NCBI GenBank assembly: GCA_903828675.1
Contig: CAIKND010000159.1
Coordinates: 1-42,937, forward strand
From: an uncultured Acidobacteriaceae bacterium
GTDB taxonomy: Bacteria; Acidobacteriota; Terriglobia; Terriglobales; Acidobacteriaceae
DNA: 42,937 nucleotides
Direction: 5' to 3'
In this document: piece after piece, positions 25,831 to 33,742 of the stretch
How positions within the stretch are numbered: the stretch's first letter is position 1
How the letters are laid out: the number at the start of each line of letters is the position of its first letter
Position numbers and translations under genes: made by a program
Notes under the pieces: model-generated
Told to the model about the DNA's origin: nothing
Seen by the model: only the letters and a program-made list of their open reading frames with translations
The model's database searches: none

Positions 25831-28005
25831 ATGGCTATGAAGAGCACGGGGCGGCTTTTGCTCAGCAGGAGAAGACTACTTCGGAATGGAATGCTGGTGG
25901 CGTCAGGCTGCGCATGCGCACCCTGGGCATTTGGCGGCGCGGCGAACGGAGAGGAAACCGCGGGCGCACCAATTGCGGACAGGACCTGGACCATCGGCAA
26001 TGAGCAGTTGAAGCGCACGTTGGCCTTCAAGGCGAAGACGGGTCTCTACACGCAGCAACTTTCAGATTTAGAGACTCATGCGGACTATATTCTGCCGGCA
26101 ACGATGCGGATGTGGATGGCGCAGGAGTTTTCATTTCTTTCAAACGGCCACGGCTGCGCGGGGACCGATGGCTCGTTCGATCTGGTGGGCGCGGACGAGG
26201 CTGCGCTTGACAACGGCAAGTCGCTAACGGTTCGGCTGCGTCACAAGGAACTTGCGCTTGAGGTTTGGGTGGTTTACGCGGTATACAGCGGCCATGCGGC
26301 GATCAGGAAACACCTGGTGCTGCGCAACACCGGCACGACTGCGCTGCGCATTTCTCATTTGAATATTGAGGCAATCGCCATCTCGCTCGGGCCGGATAAT
26401 GAGACGACGCTGCTGACGCAGTATGGAACGATTCCACGGGAGGTGTTCTACACCGGGCGTTCTGAAGACGCGGGACTGCTGGTGGCGAATAGCCGCACAG
26501 GCGACGGCATCGCGGTGGTCAGCGAGATTCCCGGCTACATGAAGCGCACGGAGATTGGGGGCTGGGACGATGCGGACCACGTGCGGATCGGCGTGCTGTA
26601 CGACACCGACCTGATGCCATTCGAGCGCTCAATTGCTGCAGGCGAAGCGTTCACGACGGCGAGTGTGTCCCTGGTGACATTTCGCAACGGGGATGGGTTC
26701 AACGATCCGCATTGGCGGCTGCCGTCGTACGCGGCGCAGGTTCTGGAGCGGCGTGTGGACAGGCAGGGAGCGCCGTGGATTTACAACACGTGGGAGCCGT
26801 TCAACCGCAACGTGAATCACGACCTGGTGCTGCAACTGATTGATGCAGCGGGCGCGATGGGCATGGACATTTTTACGATCGACGACGGTTGGCAGTTGGA
26901 TTACGGCGAGAACACGGTTGACCTGAAGGCATTTCCGGGCGGGTTGCTGCCGCTGCTGGAAGCTGTGGAAAGCAAAGGCATGAGGCTGGGATTATGGATT
27001 CCGCTGGCGGCGATCGGTACGTCGACGGCGGTGTATCGCGAGCATCCGGAGTGGGTGGCGCGCGACCAGGAAGGCGCGCCAAAGATCACCGGGACGGCGG
27101 CGGGGGAGAAGGCGGTGATGTGCATGGCGAGTGCGTTTCGAGAGACCGCGGCCGTGCGCGTGATCGACGCAATAGAACGCTTCCATCTGGCCTACGTCAA
27201 GCTGGATCTGACGACGGTCTTCAACGCGTACGGCGAGGGGCCGGGCTGCTGGGCCAAGGGGCACGACCACGGCAATTGGGCTGAATCGTTGAACAGGATT
27301 TACGAAGGCATTTCGTATGTGACATCCAAGGTATATGAGAATCATCCGGAGGTACTGCTGGATTTGACCTTCGAACTTTGGGGCCAGAAGCACATCATCG
27401 ACGCGGGGCTGCTGGCGGCGGGCGATCTGGACTGGATGAGCAATGTGAACGACCGGGAGCGGAGTTCGGCGGGCCCGATACAGGTGCGGCAACTGCTGTA
27501 CCAGCGAGCGGCCACGATGCCTGTGGAGAGCATGCTGATCGGGAATATGCAAGCGGAGTTTCCGACGATTCAGGAGTGCTTTGCGACGGCGGCCGGGTCT
27601 GCACCGGTGCTGCTGGGAGATCTGCGCAGACTGAGCGTCGAGGACCGCAAGTGGTATCACGAAAAGACAAGCTGGTTCAAGAAACTGAGAAGGAATACGC
27701 GCATCAGCGAAAGCTTCTTCCCGCTCGGCAGCTGGCTGCAAACTACCTCGACGGCGTGGGACGGGTTTGCGCGGTTGGCGCATAGCGGGAATGGCATGAT
27801 CGCGCTGTTCCTCAATAAGTCAAAGGCGCAGGAAGCAACGGTGAAGTTACCCCTTATGCCTGCGGGTAAGTACAAGCTCAGGTCCGTTATCAGTGGGAAA
27901 GAGCTGGGTATCCTCGATAAGTCAGATTGGGCGCGTGGGGTGGCTGTCAAATTTCCCGACGCAGAGCCAGTGGAGGTTCTGGAAGTTATTGCTGTGCGAG
28001 GATAA
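25831..28005 (+). CDS. Exported alpha-galactosidase-like glycoside hydrolase (GH36, clan GH-D)
   Basis: A 724-residue protein. The N-terminus LLSRRRLLRNGMLVASGCAC has a twin-arginine-like motif and a hydrophobic stretch, suggesting Tat export; the Cys after SG might be lipidated but the lipobox is weak. A beta-sandwich region comes first (about 50-300). The barrel follows: PWIYNTWEPFNRNVNHD, DIFTIDDGWQLDYGEN, KGMRLGLWIPLAAIG, and YVKLDLTTVFNAYGEG, where D at about residue 459 is the expected nucleophile of the KxD motif. LDLTFELWGQKHI and DLDWMSNVNDRERSS follow. A C-terminal beta domain closes it. It lies between two MITE-like copies. Confidence 0.87.
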   Translation: MAMKSTGRLLLSRRRLLRNGMLVASGCACAPWAFGGAANGEETAGAPIADRTWTIGNEQLKRTLAFKAKTGLYTQQLSDLETHADYILPATMRMWMAQEFSFLSNGHGCAGTDGSFDLVGADEAALDNGKSLTVRLRHKELALEVWVVYAVYSGHAAIRKHLVLRNTGTTALRISHLNIEAIAISLGPDNETTLLTQYGTIPREVFYTGRSEDAGLLVANSRTGDGIAVVSEIPGYMKRTEIGGWDDADHVRIGVLYDTDLMPFERSIAAGEAFTTASVSLVTFRNGDGFNDPHWRLPSYAAQVLERRVDRQGAPWIYNTWEPFNRNVNHDLVLQLIDAAGAMGMDIFTIDDGWQLDYGENTVDLKAFPGGLLPLLEAVESKGMRLGLWIPLAAIGTSTAVYREHPEWVARDQEGAPKITGTAAGEKAVMCMASAFRETAAVRVIDAIERFHLAYVKLDLTTVFNAYGEGPGCWAKGHDHGNWAESLNRIYEGISYVTSKVYENHPEVLLDLTFELWGQKHIIDAGLLAAGDLDWMSNVNDRERSSAGPIQVRQLLYQRAATMPVESMLIGNMQAEFPTIQECFATAAGSAPVLLGDLRRLSVEDRKWYHEKTSWFKKLRRNTRISESFFPLGSWLQTTSTAWDGFARLAHSGNGMIALFLNKSKAQEATVKLPLMPAGKYKLRSVISGKELGILDKSDWARGVAVKFPDAEPVEVLEVIAVRG

Positions 28006-28037
28006 ATGGCTTGTTTGGGGAACTCGGTCGCGCTTTT

Positions 28038-28170
28038 AGAGGGCCTCTAATTAAGTCCTATTCCATACGGAGCCTTCCCTCTGGGGCTGAAGCCCTGATT
28101 CATTTTGAAGCAATTGCAGCACGACTGAAGTCGTGCCCTTTCAAAACATCGACTTAGGCAGAGGTTTATT
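28038..28170. mobile_element. MITE-like 133-bp element, copy 2
   Basis: It aligns without gaps to 25559-25691 over its full length. Shared blocks are TTAAGTCCTATTCCA, GGGGCTGAAG, CATTTTG and GTGCCCTTTCAAAACATC. Terminal repeats are more eroded than in copy 1 (left CCTCTAATTAAGTCC, right complement CCTCTGCCTAAGTCG). Confidence 0.68.
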
Positions 28171-28190
28171 AGCAATCGCAAAACGCAGTG

Positions 28191-28220
28191 CTCCCCGTAT
28201 CTCGATGGAGATACGGGGAG
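28191..28220. terminator. Hairpin terminator between convergent genes
   Basis: Perfect 13-bp stem CTCCCCGTATCTC / GAGATACGGGGAG with loop GATG, followed on the plus strand by TTACTTAATC. It lies between the GH36 stop and the stop of the minus-strand small protein. The T-run is weak. Confidence 0.65.
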
Positions 28221-28246
28221 TTACTTAATCAGAAAAACACCGTGGT

Positions 28247-28408
28247 CTAGTGGATAATTCCCAACAGGTAGCACAGCAGCAAGATCAACAGGATGGTGCC
28301 AAGCCCGATGCCTGCGCCTCCACCTGCGCCCCAGCGGTTGTAGCCGTAGTATCCGCCACCGCCACCGAAGACCAAAACCAGAACAATGATTAGAACAATG
28401 ATGAGCAT
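28247..28408 (-). CDS. 53-residue DUF3309-like membrane peptide
   Basis: The reverse strand from ATG 28408 encodes MLIIVLIIVLVLVFGGGGGY, then YGYNRWGAGGGAGIGL, then GTILLILLLCYLLGIIH and a stop. Two hydrophobic helices are separated by a Gly/Tyr-rich turn. This is the pattern of DUF3309 small membrane proteins, common in proteobacteria and acidobacteria and of unknown role. The ribosome binding site is weak (GGAG 15 bases upstream). It is preceded on the same strand by another small gene. Confidence 0.75.
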   Translation of the reverse strand: MLIIVLIIVLVLVFGGGGGYYGYNRWGAGGGAGIGLGTILLILLLCYLLGIIH

Positions 28409-28506
28409 TTGAGCGTTCCGCTTCTCCGGGGTCGCCCCCGAGTTGTGCTATGAGTTCAATTGCGCGGGCGTTATTACCTCACCGATCCTATCGGGGAGTT
28501 TACGCC

Positions 28507-28707
28507 TTAACCCTTGGCCAGCAAGGGTGTTTCCACCGAGACCTTTTCGGAGAACTTGGTGGCTTCCAGCGAGCATTTGAGAGCTTTCCTCGCCAACTCA
28601 TGAGAAGATGCGCAATCCCCTGAACTGTGCTCGTGGGCGGCGGCAAGGTGTGCGTAGGCCGCCTTGGTGTGGAGTTCCGATCCTTGAATATGTTCGGTTT
28701 GTGTCAT
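28507..28707 (-). CDS. 66-residue helical protein of unknown function
   Basis: Start ATG 28707 has an excellent GGAGGA site 5 bases upstream; a longer frame to 28806 lacks support. The protein begins MTQTEHIQGSELHTKAAYAH and is helical and rich in His, Ala and Ser, with two Cys (GDCASSHELARKALKCSL). No signal or membrane segment. It lies 98 bases upstream of the DUF3309-like gene on the same strand, a pairing that suggests a small stress-related unit (inference only). Confidence 0.72.
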   Translation of the reverse strand: MTQTEHIQGSELHTKAAYAHLAAAHEHSSGDCASSHELARKALKCSLEATKFSEKVSVETPLLAKG

Positions 28708-28869
28708 GCTTTCCTCCGGGATTCTGCAGGCGCCAGCGGCTCTCGCATCGTGCCCGCAGCCCTTACATTTGGAGTCTGCCACCCGGCGATTGGACCTGCT
28801 GAGCAATCGGAGACACTATGGGAATGGGCAGGCGCAGAGGTGCGCCGCACCCAGCCTCGAAGTATTGTT

Positions 28870-28909
28870 TCCCGCCCTTCCACGATGAGGCCGCGGAAGG
28901 GTGGGGCAC
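28870..28909. repeat. Family A-like REP hairpin downstream of hypE
   Basis: CCCGCCCTTCC and GGAAGGGTGGGGCACC form the arms around ACGATGAGGCCGC. The outer GTGGGGCACC matches family A. It lies in the 249-base gap between hypE and the 66-residue gene. Confidence 0.65.
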
Positions 28910-28956
28910 CCAATTTGTGGTCACTATGGGCTGGATCAACAATGAGGTGCAGCGAC

Positions 28957-30033
28957 TTAGCAGATGCGCGGTAGCTGCTCGCCGATCTGGGTGGGGATGA
29001 CGCGGTTGGATCCCATGGCGGTGCGGGCAACCAACATGCGCTTGTGCTCGGTGGTAACGTGGCCGATGCGGGCGGCGTCGCGGCCGAGCGGATGGGCACG
29101 CAGAACGGCGAGCACCTGATCCGCCGCTTCGGGCGCGACGAAGAAAACCGCCTTGCCTTCGTTGGCTACGTAGACCGGATCGAGGCCGAGCAGTTCGCAC
29201 GCCGACTGAACTTCAGTGCGCACGGGCATGCTGGTTTCGTCGATGGCAACGCCGACGTTTGAAGATATGGCAATCTCATTGAGTGTGGAGGCGAGGCCGC
29301 CGCGAGTGGGGTCGCGCATGGCGTGGACAGCGGTTCCCGCAGCATCTAGCACTTCGGCGATGAGGCCGTTCAGGGCGGCGCAATCGGAGCGGATCTGGCT
29401 TTCGAATTCGAGGCCTTCGCGGACGCTCATGATGGCCATGCCGTGGTCGCCGATGAAGCCGGAAACCAGGACAGCGTCGCCGGGTTGTGCTCGGTGAGGG
29501 CCAACGGAGATGCCGTCGCGCAGCAGGCCGATGCCGGCGGTATTGATGTAGCAACCGTCGCCGTGGCCGCGCTCGACGACCTTGGTGTCGCCGGTGACGA
29601 TTTGGACGCCTGCGGTGGCCGCGGCCCTGGCCATGGATTCAACGATGGCGGCGAGTTGCGCAAGGGGAAAGCCTTCTTCAAGGATGAAGCTGGCGCTCAA
29701 GTACTTTGGAATCGCACCGGAGACGGCCAGGTCGTTCACGGTGCCGTTGATGGCCAGTTCGCCGATGGAGCCACCGGGAAAGAAGAGGGGCTGCACGACG
29801 AAGGAATCGGTGCTCATGGCGAGGCGTCCGCTGGGCAGATCGAGGACTGCGGCGTCGCCGAGATTTTCAAGAGCGGCATTGCGAAAAGCGGGCAGAAAGA
29901 GGTGTTCAACCAGCTCGTTGCCGAGCTTGCCGCCTCCGCCGTGACCCATCACGATGGTGGGATATCCAACGAGGGGAAGCGGGCAGGACCAGTTGGAAAA
30001 GTCCGGCGTACCGGACTTTGGACTTTCAGACAT
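28957..30033 (-). CDS. hypE: Hydrogenase maturation carbamoyl dehydratase HypE
   Basis: A 358-residue enzyme of the PurM/AIR-synthase fold. It converts the carbamoyl group on its own C-terminal cysteine to thiocyanate, the source of the cyanide ligands of [NiFe]-hydrogenase. Seen: [80 protein letters not shown], and the required C-terminal tetrapeptide PRIC. The ATG at 30033 overlaps the hypD stop by 8 bases (ATGTCTGA), so the two are translationally coupled. The frame stays open upstream across hypD but only from 30033 is it HypE-like. Confidence 0.97.
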   Translation of the reverse strand: MSESPKSGTPDFSNWSCPLPLVGYPTIVMGHGGGGKLGNELVEHLFLPAFRNAALENLGDAAVLDLPSGRLAMSTDSFVVQPLFFPGGSIGELAINGTVNDLAVSGAIPKYLSASFILEEGFPLAQLAAIVESMARAAATAGVQIVTGDTKVVERGHGDGCYINTAGIGLLRDGISVGPHRAQPGDAVLVSGFIGDHGMAIMSVREGLEFESQIRSDCAALNGLIAEVLDAAGTAVHAMRDPTRGGLASTLNEIAISSNVGVAIDETSMPVRTEVQSACELLGLDPVYVANEGKAVFFVAPEAADQVLAVLRAHPLGRDAARIGHVTTEHKRMLVARTAMGSNRVIPTQIGEQLPRIC

Positions 30034-31168
30034 TTGACACTCCGGTGAGGCCTGAGCCTGCGCTGGCCAAGTCTTCGGCGGAAATGAAGCGGCCATAGTT
30101 ATAGTAGGCGGCGCAGGCACCTTCGCTGGAGACCATGGTGGCACCGAGCGGATGGCGCGGGGTGCATTCCTTGCCGAAGGCCGAGCACTCGGCGGGCTTG
30201 ATGGCTCCGCGAAGCACATCGCCGGCGCGGCAGAGGGGCGACTCCTGGGTGTGGATGCCGGAGATGTGGAAGCGTTCCTCGGCATCGAAATCGCGGTAGG
30301 CATCGCTGAGCCGCCAGCCGCTTTTGGGAATGACACCGATGCCGCGCCAGGCACGGTCTGTGACCTCGAAGACCTCAGCCAGCAGCTTTTGCGCGGCCTG
30401 ATTGCCCTCAAATGTGACAATGCGCTCGTAGGCGTTTTCGACCTGGTGGCGGCCCGCTTCAAGCTGAATGACGGTGCGGCGGATTCCGTCGAGCAGATCG
30501 AGCGGCTCGAACCCGGTGACGACCAGGGGGACGCCGAATTTTTCGGCCAAGGGCGGGTATTCCCAGTAGCCCATGACGCTGCAGACATGACCGGCCAGCA
30601 GGAAGGCCTGCACCTTGTTGCCGGGCGACTCGAGAATGGCTGCGATGGCAGGCGGAACGAGAACATGAGAGACGAGGAGCGAAAAGTTCTTCAATCCGCG
30701 GCGCTTGGCAACGTGAACGCTCATGGCGTTGGCCGGGGCCGTGGTCTCAAAGCCCACGCCGAAGAAGACGACCTGCTTGTCAGGATTTTTGACCGCCAGA
30801 TCTACGGCATCAAGCGGAGAATAAACGACGCGCACGTCGCCGCCATTGCCTTTGATCTGGAACAGGTCGGCGTCCGTGCCCGGAACCCGCAGCATGTCCC
30901 CGAAAGAACAGAAGATGACGCCGGGCTGGGCGGCGATGGCCAGAGCCTTGTCAATAAGTTCAAGGGGAGTGACGCAGACCGGGCAGCCTGGGCCGTGGAT
31001 CATTTCGATTCCGGCGGGGAGCATCTGGTCGATTCCGTTTTTGATGATGGAGTGGGTCTGCCCGCCGCAGACTTCCATGATCTTCCAGGGGCGCGTTGTG
31101 ATGGATTGGATCTCGCGCGCCATGCGCTGGGCGATCTCGCCGTTGCGGAATTCGGTAAGGTACTTCAT
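30026..31168 (-). CDS. hypD: Hydrogenase maturation protein HypD
   Basis: A 380-residue iron-sulfur protein that, with HypC, assembles the Fe(CN)2CO unit of [NiFe]-hydrogenase. Seen: [73 protein letters not shown], and the C-terminal cluster-binding region ([20 protein letters not shown] with later Cys in [14 protein letters not shown]). ATG 31168 ([14 protein letters not shown]) matches the family start. A longer open frame to 31270 reads through a palindromic repeat and is not part of the gene. The ribosome binding site is weak, and 135 bases separate it from hypC. Confidence 0.97.
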   Translation of the reverse strand: MKYLTEFRNGEIAQRMAREIQSITTRPWKIMEVCGGQTHSIIKNGIDQMLPAGIEMIHGPGCPVCVTPLELIDKALAIAAQPGVIFCSFGDMLRVPGTDADLFQIKGNGGDVRVVYSPLDAVDLAVKNPDKQVVFFGVGFETTAPANAMSVHVAKRRGLKNFSLLVSHVLVPPAIAAILESPGNKVQAFLLAGHVCSVMGYWEYPPLAEKFGVPLVVTGFEPLDLLDGIRRTVIQLEAGRHQVENAYERIVTFEGNQAAQKLLAEVFEVTDRAWRGIGVIPKSGWRLSDAYRDFDAEERFHISGIHTQESPLCRAGDVLRGAIKPAECSAFGKECTPRHPLGATMVSSEGACAAYYNYGRFISAEDLASAGSGLTGVSNV

Positions 31169-31218
31169 TGGGCGGCTACTGCTCCTCGCAGAAAAAGAAG
31201 GTGGGTGAATGTATGCTG

Positions 31219-31259
31219 TCCCACCCTTTCGCCAGAGAAAAGGCGAAAGGATGGGGCAC
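31219..31259. repeat. Family A REP-like hairpin between hypC and hypD
   Basis: The arms CCACCCTTTCGCC and GGCGAAAGGATGGGG flank AGAGAAAA. Both arms carry the same change from the common form (CTTTCGCC/GGCGAAAG instead of CATTCGCC/GGCGAATG), so the stem is preserved. It lies inside the hypCDE transcription unit. Confidence 0.88.
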
Positions 31260-31303
31260 GGAGCTTTCATCGACCAAGCCGCTGCGAGATTGGGAAAGGA
31301 ACT

Positions 31304-31672
31304 TCATTTGGCAGAGCTACCGCTTGGGACTGCGGGCTCGGTTGCTTTGACATCGGTAACGACTGTGCAGCTTCCATCGGGACAGTGGGACTGAGGCGCG
31401 GCAGCGGCGCGTGCGAAGGCTACTTCCTCGCTGGCCAGTTCCTCGTCGAGAACGCCCATTTCGCGGAAGATGGCCAGGGTTTTCTCGGCCGTCTCCTCGT
31501 CGATCTTGGAGAGGGCAAAGCCAACGTGGACAATGGTATAGTCGCCAACTTCGATGTCGGGCACGTAGTCAAGACAGACTTTCTTGACTACACCGCCGAA
31601 GTTTACGCGGCCGATGCGCAGGTCGCCTTCGTTGAAAATCTCTTCGACTTTTCCTGGAATTGCTAGACACAT
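31304..31672 (-). CDS. hypC: Hydrogenase maturation chaperone HypC/HybG/HupF
   Basis: A 122-residue protein starting MCLAIPGKVEEI; after Met removal Cys2 carries the Fe(CN)2CO intermediate. VNFGGVVKKVCLDYVPDIEV and GDYTIVHVGFALSKIDEETA are typical. Standard HypC has 75-95 residues. Here about 35 extra residues follow (AFARAAAAPQSHCPDGSCTV onward), with two added cysteines in SHCPDGSC. It is the first gene of hypCDE; hypA, hypB, hypF and hydrogenase genes are not in the window. An AGGAA site lies 3 bases before the ATG. A CRP/FNR-type palindrome lies just upstream. Confidence 0.96.
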   Translation of the reverse strand: MCLAIPGKVEEIFNEGDLRIGRVNFGGVVKKVCLDYVPDIEVGDYTIVHVGFALSKIDEETAEKTLAIFREMGVLDEELASEEVAFARAAAAPQSHCPDGSCTVVTDVKATEPAVPSGSSAK

Positions 31673-31681
31673 GGTTCCTAC

Positions 31682-31687
31682 GTTATA
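31682..31687 (-). promoter_or_regulatory. Candidate -10 box of hypC
   Basis: The minus strand reads TATAAC. If used, the start point would be near 31675, leaving a very short leader before the hypC ATG and placing the 16-bp palindrome about 42 bases upstream. An alternative -10 (TATACG, 31703-31708) would give a normal leader but put the palindrome near -21. Confidence 0.4.
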
Positions 31688-31709
31688 CCGCTGGGAGGTC
31701 GGCGTATAG

Positions 31710-31725
31710 TGTGATTTAAATCACA
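31710..31725. promoter_or_regulatory. Perfect CRP/FNR-family binding palindrome
   Basis: TGTGATTTAAATCACA is a perfect 16-bp palindrome of the form TGTGA-N6-TCACA, the consensus of the CRP branch of the CRP/FNR superfamily. It lies between the divergent hypC and ankyrin genes. Its centre (31717.5) is about 42 bases upstream of a hypC start point deduced from TATAAC, the class II activation position. Confidence 0.75.
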
Positions 31726-31862
31726 TAATCTCGCTTGAAGTAGTCCAATCATAGGTATTGTCAGGACGAATCGCAGAATGGGGCTGCCCCTTAGAGCCGA
31801 TTGTCACGGCGGAGCGGGTGAGTTTCTGCTATCCTTCCGGCGTTTATCTTTCAAGGAATTTT

Positions 31863-32765
31863 ATGTTTTCGATGAAAATGACGCGCTCTGGGAAGCGCTC
31901 GTTGGTGATGGGTATTGTGGTGGCGTTGGCTTTTGTTTTGGCGGGCCCACGGGTGCACGGGCAGGGGAACGATCTGATCAAAGCGGCGGGTGCCGGGGAT
32001 CTAGCTCGCGTGAAGGCGTTGATCGACGGCGGGGCGGATGTGAATGCCCGGACGCGCGATGGCTGGAGCGCGTTGATGATCGCCGCCGAGGTCGGCCACT
32101 TTGACGTGGTGGAGGTGCTGCTCGGCAAGGGAGCCGAGGTGAACGCCAAGACGTCGGAGGGAGTGACGGCGCTGATTTCCGCGGCAGAAAATGGGCATGC
32201 CGATGCAGTGCAGGCGCTGTTGGGCAAAGGGGCGGAGATCAACGCCAGAAAGAACGATGGCGGGACCGCGCTGATGATTGCCTGCTACAAGGGGCACCTG
32301 GACGTGGCGGTGGCGTTGCTGACCAAAGGGGCCGAGGTAAACGCGAAGGACCAGAAGGGCTGGACCGCGCTGATGTACGGCACCGACAAGGAAGACCTGC
32401 GCATTGTGGAGGCGCTGCTGGACAAGGGGGCGGAGGTGAACGTCCGCATGAACGATGGCGGGACGGCGCTGATGGATGCGGCGGATAACGGCGGGCTGGG
32501 CGTGGTGCAGGCGTTGCTGGCCAAAGGTGCTGAGGTGAATGCCAAGACCTTCGATGGCCGGACTGCGCTGATCTATGCCGCGTACAAGGGGCACCTTGAG
32601 GTAGTGAAGGCGCTGCTGGCCAAGGGAGCCGATGTCAGGGCCAAAGATCACGATGGCGAGACGGCTCTGGGGGTGGCAACGGCGCAAGGACATGCCGATG
32701 TGAGGGCCTTGTTGCTGCAGGCTGCCAGCAGGCCCCAGGGGCAGAGACCGGCTGGACAGCAGTAG
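31863..32765 (+). CDS. Exported ankyrin-repeat protein
   Basis: A 300-residue protein. ATG 31863 has AAGGA about 6 bases upstream and starts a signal peptide (SLVMGIVVALAFVLAGPRVH, cleavage after VHGQ); an open frame from 31758 is less likely. The rest is nearly all ankyrin repeats of 32-33 residues, about eight in number, each of the form DGxTALMxAAxxGHLDVVxxLLxKGAEVNA. The repeats are very regular and could have expanded recently. Ankyrin arrays bind partner proteins, here presumably in the periplasm or outside. It is divergent from hypC and followed by a hairpin. Confidence 0.9.
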   Translation: MFSMKMTRSGKRSLVMGIVVALAFVLAGPRVHGQGNDLIKAAGAGDLARVKALIDGGADVNARTRDGWSALMIAAEVGHFDVVEVLLGKGAEVNAKTSEGVTALISAAENGHADAVQALLGKGAEINARKNDGGTALMIACYKGHLDVAVALLTKGAEVNAKDQKGWTALMYGTDKEDLRIVEALLDKGAEVNVRMNDGGTALMDAADNGGLGVVQALLAKGAEVNAKTFDGRTALIYAAYKGHLEVVKALLAKGADVRAKDHDGETALGVATAQGHADVRALLLQAASRPQGQRPAGQQ

Positions 32766-32775
32766 CGGCTTCTTT

Positions 32776-32804
32776 CCCCGGTCCCCAAAAGCGAGGGACC
32801 GGGG
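32776..32804. terminator. Hairpin between convergent genes (family D loop)
   Basis: CCCCGGTCCC / GGGACCGGGG, a 10-bp perfect stem, with loop CAAAAGCGA. The minus strand continues with AAAGAAG, the plus strand with GCACCC, so a T-run is missing. The loop closely matches that of the hairpin at 34357-34381, which suggests a repeat family doubling as a terminator. Confidence 0.6.
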
Positions 32805-32842
32805 GCACCCAGATTATTGATCAATCTCGTATTTATAACGCC

Positions 32843-33568
32843 TTAGTCGGAGACCATGAGTTCGCCGGGGACGATGGGGCGGGTGCGGGGCAGGATTCCG
32901 CGATAGGCCGCAAAGCCCATGAGCGCGAGTGCGCCGACAAAAGCGGTGAGCTTGACCATGTTCCCTTCGCGGGTGTGAGCAAAGGCCGCAGGCAGCACCT
33001 TCCAGAGCACCAGCAGAAGAGTCTGAGCGATGGTGACGGCCCAGACCGAGCCGTAGAAATATCTCCGCTCAGTGCCTTCGCCCTTGGTGGAGGGGCCGAC
33101 GCGGGGCAGCTTGCCGGCAGCGCCCAGGAGCAGAATGAGGGCGGCGAGCGGCAGATAGGCATAGTGGTAGATCTGATTCATGTACCAGACGCCGGTGACC
33201 GCGGCGATGGCCAGCCCGGAGAGATTGAGCAGCGCAAAGGTAAGCACCGCGCTCCACGCAAAGGTGTAGCAGACCTTGCGATAGAGTGGGTTGGGCTTGT
33301 CCTCGTCAAAACGCAGGATGTAGGGGCGGGTTTCTACGCCGGGCAACTGCTCGTAGAAGCCGGCAATGGCGGTGCCGATGAGCACCAGGGAAAGCCAGGC
33401 CAGGTTGGCTTTTGAAAAGCCGTGGGCAAAGAGGCTGAAGGTGAGAGGGCCGGGGGCTAGAAAAAACACCCAAATCCAAATGGGCAGGTGGGCCATCCGG
33501 TAGATATGGGTGTTCCGCTCCCGGATCTTGCGCGCCTGGGCATATTCAATCTTTCCGTTGTACCGCAT
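32843..33568 (-). CDS. Polytopic membrane protein of unknown function
   Basis: A 241-residue protein with six likely transmembrane helices: LPIWIWVFFLAPGPLTFSLF, LAWLSLVLIGTAIAGFY, FAWSAVLTFALLNLSGLAIA, YLPLAALILLLGAAG, WAVTIAQTLLLVLWKVLPAA and LTAFVGALALMGFAAYRG. Soluble loops contain VETRPYILRFDEDKPNPLYR. No transport or enzymatic motif is visible. It is a single gene, divergent from the EF-P-like gene. Confidence 0.8.
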   Translation of the reverse strand: MRYNGKIEYAQARKIRERNTHIYRMAHLPIWIWVFFLAPGPLTFSLFAHGFSKANLAWLSLVLIGTAIAGFYEQLPGVETRPYILRFDEDKPNPLYRKVCYTFAWSAVLTFALLNLSGLAIAAVTGVWYMNQIYHYAYLPLAALILLLGAAGKLPRVGPSTKGEGTERRYFYGSVWAVTIAQTLLLVLWKVLPAAFAHTREGNMVKLTAFVGALALMGFAAYRGILPRTRPIVPGELMVSD

Positions 33569-33668
33569 GGGCGTGAGTTTCGCAGAGCGGATGCGAGCGC
33601 GTCAACTCTGGCGGCCTGCGGATTTGCCGCCCCGAAGAGTACGACGCATCACCCCTGGCTCTTGACCC

Positions 33669-33674
33669 TATAAT
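33669..33674 (+). promoter_or_regulatory. Candidate -10 box (TATAAT) for the EF-P-like gene
   Basis: Exact TATAAT, 69 bases before the ATG at 33743. No good -35 hexamer is found at 16-18 bases upstream. Confidence 0.4.
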
Positions 33675-33742
33675 TGACGGGGAGCCGGAGGAAATTTACC
33701 CGCAATCCTGGGCTGTCCAAGTCTGTTTTTCTTGAGGAATCC

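Noticed and set aside
30152..31666. Long plus-strand open frame opposite hypD and hypC
   Set aside because: Shadow of GC-rich genes on the other strand; the opposite-strand frames encode unmistakable HypD and HypC.
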